The translations under genes were made by a program, and so were the position numbers. From NCBI RefSeq assembly GCF_014490485.1, contig NZ_JACTVA010000023.1:19112-83111 (forward strand): 64,000 bases of DNA. Reading direction: 5' to 3'. Position 1 is the stretch's first letter, and each line of letters begins with the position of its first letter. This DNA is from Teichococcus aerophilus (GTDB taxonomy: Bacteria > Pseudomonadota > Alphaproteobacteria > Acetobacterales > Acetobacteraceae). Shown here piece after piece: positions 61,648 to 64,000 of this stretch. Below the pieces are notes generated by a model. It saw only the letters and a list, made by a program, of their open reading frames with translations, searched no databases and had not been told where the DNA came from.

Positions 61648-64000
61648 TTACCAGTTCCAGCGCAGCCCGCCGCTGACGGCCTGCGACGCCACGTTCTGCC
61701 GCAGATTGGCGTCGTAGCCGATGAAGGCGACGATGCCGCCCGGCAGTTCCAGGTTGCTGCCCAGGCCCAGCAGCACGCCGTCCCGGCCGCCACGGGCGGT
61801 CTCCACCACCATCGGCGTCATGGCCGCGCCGCTGAAGCTGGCGGTCGTCCCCACGCCGACATCCGAGAGCTCATGGGCATAATGGGCCCGGATATTCGGC
61901 AGCAGGCGGTATTCCTCGCCCAGCGCCACGCTGGTCTCGCCGCGCAGGCCGATGGTGGCGCGCAGGCTGCTCGCCTGGCTGTCCTCCACGTTGAGAGAGA
62001 GCGCCTGGGCGCTGCTCTCGGTCAGCCGGTCGCGTGTCAGCTGGTCGAAGCGCAGGCCGATGCCCGGCTGCAGGCGCCAGCCGCCCGCATCGTGCCGCGT
62101 CCCGGCCTCCACCCCGGCATTGGCGCCGAGGCCAGACCCGTTGCCCCGCGCCGACATCTCATACATGCCCAGCTTGCGGCGGGCCCGCATCTCCGCATGC
62201 GTCAGGCCAGCCTGCGCATCGGCGTAGAAGAACCCATCCGTCCAGCTGCCATAGGCGGAAACATGCATCATCTCCCCGGTCACCCGGCTATCCGTCGCGG
62301 AGGAGGTGATCGGGCCACGGCTGACACCAGCCGCCGCACCGGCCAGGAACTCGCTGCCGATGCGCGCATCCGCGCCGGCGGCGAGGCCCGTCGTCGTGCT
62401 GCGGTAGTTGGTGTCGCCGGTCGCGCCGAAGCGGGCGCTGCGGCCCAACGCGGCGAACCATGCCGTCCGGGTGCCGTCCACCGCGCTGTCGGCGGCGGTG
62501 GACAGGCCACGGCGCGCCGCGCTCTGCTCGGCAATGACGCTGCCGAAGCCGCGGCTGCGGTCCAGCCCGACCATCAGCGCATCGCCGTAGATGGTGCCGG
62601 CCAGCGAGGTCATGGTGGTCGGCATCATGCCGGGCGTCTGCAGGAACAGCGGCTCCAGCGCGGAGGTCACCTCGGCACTGGCGCGCACGCCGGGCGACGG
62701 GCGCAGGGCGTCCAGGCCCGCGGCGACCGCGCGCTGGTTCGGCGTCAGCGCCACGCCGAAGGCGGAGGTGAGATCCCTGTAGCTGGACGGCGTGACATAC
62801 AGGGTAATGGCATTGGTGGTGTACAGCGCATCCACCCGGCTGCCCGGCAGCAGGCCGCTGGTAGGCTGCGCCAGGCCAGCGAAACTGCCGAAGACGCCGC
62901 CTTCCGCCTGCACGATGCGGAAGCTCTGCCCCACGGGCGGGATATAGCTGTTGGTGGCATTGCCGGTGATGCCGCGCAGCAGCGGCCGCAGCGTGCCGCC
63001 CTGCGCGGTGAAGGTATTGTTCGCTCCTTGCACAATGGCGCGGCTGTAGTTGCCGGCCCCCGTGCCAGTGCCGGGCCCGTCGACATCGATCTGCAGCGAG
63101 GACCCCGCCGCCATCGTGACCGGCGCGCTGAACACCAGCGTGCCCGGGCTGTTGCCCGGCGCCAGCGTGCCGGACACGGAGGTCCGCGTGTAGACCTGCC
63201 CCGTGCCGCGCAACGTGGCGTTGGAGAGCACCGTCAGGCCATTGGCGTCCACCACCAGCGGCCCATGCACCTGCGCGGTGCCGGAGAACATGGCGGTCTG
63301 CTGGTTGGCCCGCTGCAGGCTGATCGGCCCCGTCAGGTTCAGCGTATGGCCATTGGAGTCGATGATGCCTTGCAGGTTCACCACGATCGGCCGTGCCGAG
63401 TCGAAATCCGCCAGCGCGAGCAGCTTGCCGTCGTCGATGACCAGCAGCGCATCTGGCGCACCGAGCGCCGTGTCGGAGGCCACCGCGAGGGTGGTGCCGC
63501 CGATCACCAGCGTGCCGCCGCTATAGGTGTTGACGCCGGCCAGGGTCAGGCGCCCGCCGCCATCGGCCACCAGCGCGCCGGTACCGCCGATGGCGCCGGA
63601 CATCGTCATGCTGTGGCGGTTGGTATCCAGCGTACCGCGGCCCGTCAGCGCCAGGCTGCGCGGCGAAGCCAGATCCGCCGCCACCTTCAGGCGCCCGTCC
63701 GCCAGTACCACGCCGCCATTGGCCGCGCCCAGCGCCGTATCGGCGGAAACCAGCAGCGTCGCCTGGCCGCTGACGCGGGTGCCGCCGGCATAGGTGTTGG
63801 CCCCCGTCAGCACCTGCGTGCCACCGGTCACCGCCAGCCCGCCCGTGCCGTGGATGGCGCCGGCGAACTCCGTGCTGCCCTGCGTCACCGTCAGCACCTG
63901 TTGGCCCAGCGCCACCTGGCCGTTGCCCGCCAGCGTGGTGATCGAAGCACCCTGCGTCGTCGCCGCGATGTCGAACACGCCGTCCGCCCGCACCACCGAC
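61648..64000 (-). CDS. Autotransporter, C-terminal part (type V secretion)
   Basis: The gene enters from the right edge; about 784 residues are visible and the N-terminus is missing. The passenger consists of autotransporter-associated beta-strand repeats: GGTQVLTGANTYAGGTRVSG, LTLAGVNTYSGGTLVIGG and related blocks with DTALG. A GTLAPGNSPGTLVFS segment then leads to the linker, and the last about 270 residues form the outer-membrane beta-barrel (ASAYGSWTDGFFYADAQAGL..., FDQLTRDRLTESSAQAL) that ends in LRWNW, an aromatic end as required for Bam insertion. It is probably a surface adhesin or biofilm factor. The Met near 63996 is internal, not a start. Confidence 0.9.
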   Translation of the reverse strand, partial: SVVRADGVFDIAATTQGASITTLAGNGQVALGQQVLTVTQGSTEFAGAIHGTGGLAVTGGTQVLTGANTYAGGTRVSGQATLLVSADTALGAANGGVVLADGRLKVAADLASPRSLALTGRGTLDTNRHSMTMSGAIGGTGALVADGGGRLTLAGVNTYSGGTLVIGGTTLAVASDTALGAPDALLVIDDGKLLALADFDSARPIVVNLQGIIDSNGHTLNLTGPISLQRANQQTAMFSGTAQVHGPLVVDANGLTVLSNATLRGTGQVYTRTSVSGTLAPGNSPGTLVFSAPVTMAAGSSLQIDVDGPGTGTGAGNYSRAIVQGANNTFTAQGGTLRPLLRGITGNATNSYIPPVGQSFRIVQAEGGVFGSFAGLAQPTSGLLPGSRVDALYTTNAITLYVTPSSYRDLTSAFGVALTPNQRAVAAGLDALRPSPGVRASAEVTSALEPLFLQTPGMMPTTMTSLAGTIYGDALMVGLDRSRGFGSVIAEQSAARRGLSTAADSAVDGTRTAWFAALGRSARFGATGDTNYRSTTTGLAAGADARIGSEFLAGAAAGVSRGPITSSATDSRVTGEMMHVSAYGSWTDGFFYADAQAGLTHAEMRARRKLGMYEMSARGNGSGLGANAGVEAGTRHDAGGWRLQPGIGLRFDQLTRDRLTESSAQALSLNVEDSQASSLRATIGLRGETSVALGEEYRLLPNIRAHYAHELSDVGVGTTASFSGAAMTPMVVETARGGRDGVLLGLGSNLELPGGIVAFIGYDANLRQNVASQAVSGGLRWNW

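Overview
The window reads as a chromosomal segment of a GC-rich alphaproteobacterium, most likely an Acetobacteraceae/Roseomonas-type soil or plant-associated heterotroph. This rests on the very high GC with GC-ending codons, the many periplasmic substrate-binding proteins (SBPs), a near-match to the alphaproteobacterial GAAC-N7-GAAC SOS box in front of dinB, and a dispersed GC-rich repeat. No rRNA, tRNA, CRISPR array, transposase or phage gene was found. The content is accessory catabolism, with about 49 genes in small operons, each with its own regulator.

Layout: 1-4.8 kb holds the tail of an amino-acid SBP, a ROK repressor and a nagB-nagA-SBP operon. 5.1-15 kb holds an M81 peptidase, an Old Yellow Enzyme/TetR pair, an orphan Bug-type SBP, a gamma-glutamyltransferase/peptide-SBP pair and a LysR regulator. 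15-19.8 kb is an operon of a BisC-type molybdoenzyme, a class III CoA-transferase, a MaoC hydratase and a CitE-like lyase. 19.9-28 kb holds ChrA, IclR, an oxidoreductase/SBP pair, two small membrane proteins and RraA. 26.9-29.2 kb is a luciferase-like monooxygenase plus two AhpD-like proteins. 29.5-34.2 kb is aromatic/quinone metabolism (pobA, MhqD- and MhqO-like).

34.6-49 kb looks like one LacI-controlled regulon. It contains an acyl-CoA dehydrogenase, an SDR, two MaoC proteins, a crotonase, a D-2-hydroxyacid dehydrogenase, a CoA-transferase and a DUF993 aldolase-like protein, together with a complete Dpp-type ABC importer whose two ATPases are fused. Four near-identical ATTNGAAC-GTTCCAAT operators lie at its promoters. 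The logic is import of an organic acid, CoA activation and beta-oxidation-like breakdown.

49-57.7 kb holds a TetR, an AroE-like dehydrogenase with a disputed start, an epimerase, and an operon of SBP, two Gfo/Idh/MocA dehydrogenases, an amidohydrolase and a sugar-isomerase-like protein. 58.2-64 kb holds dinB, a lytic transglycosylase, a MYG1 protein and the C-terminal part of an autotransporter that runs off the right edge.

The most unusual feature is structural. Six elements of 237-486 bp, each bounded by about 45-bp inverted terminal repeats, sit just downstream of minus-strand genes. Each end is itself a hairpin followed by a T-tract pointing inward, that is, a rho-independent terminator. 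They look like MITE-like paired terminators. Three share a core with a third hairpin, and one carries an AT-rich island.
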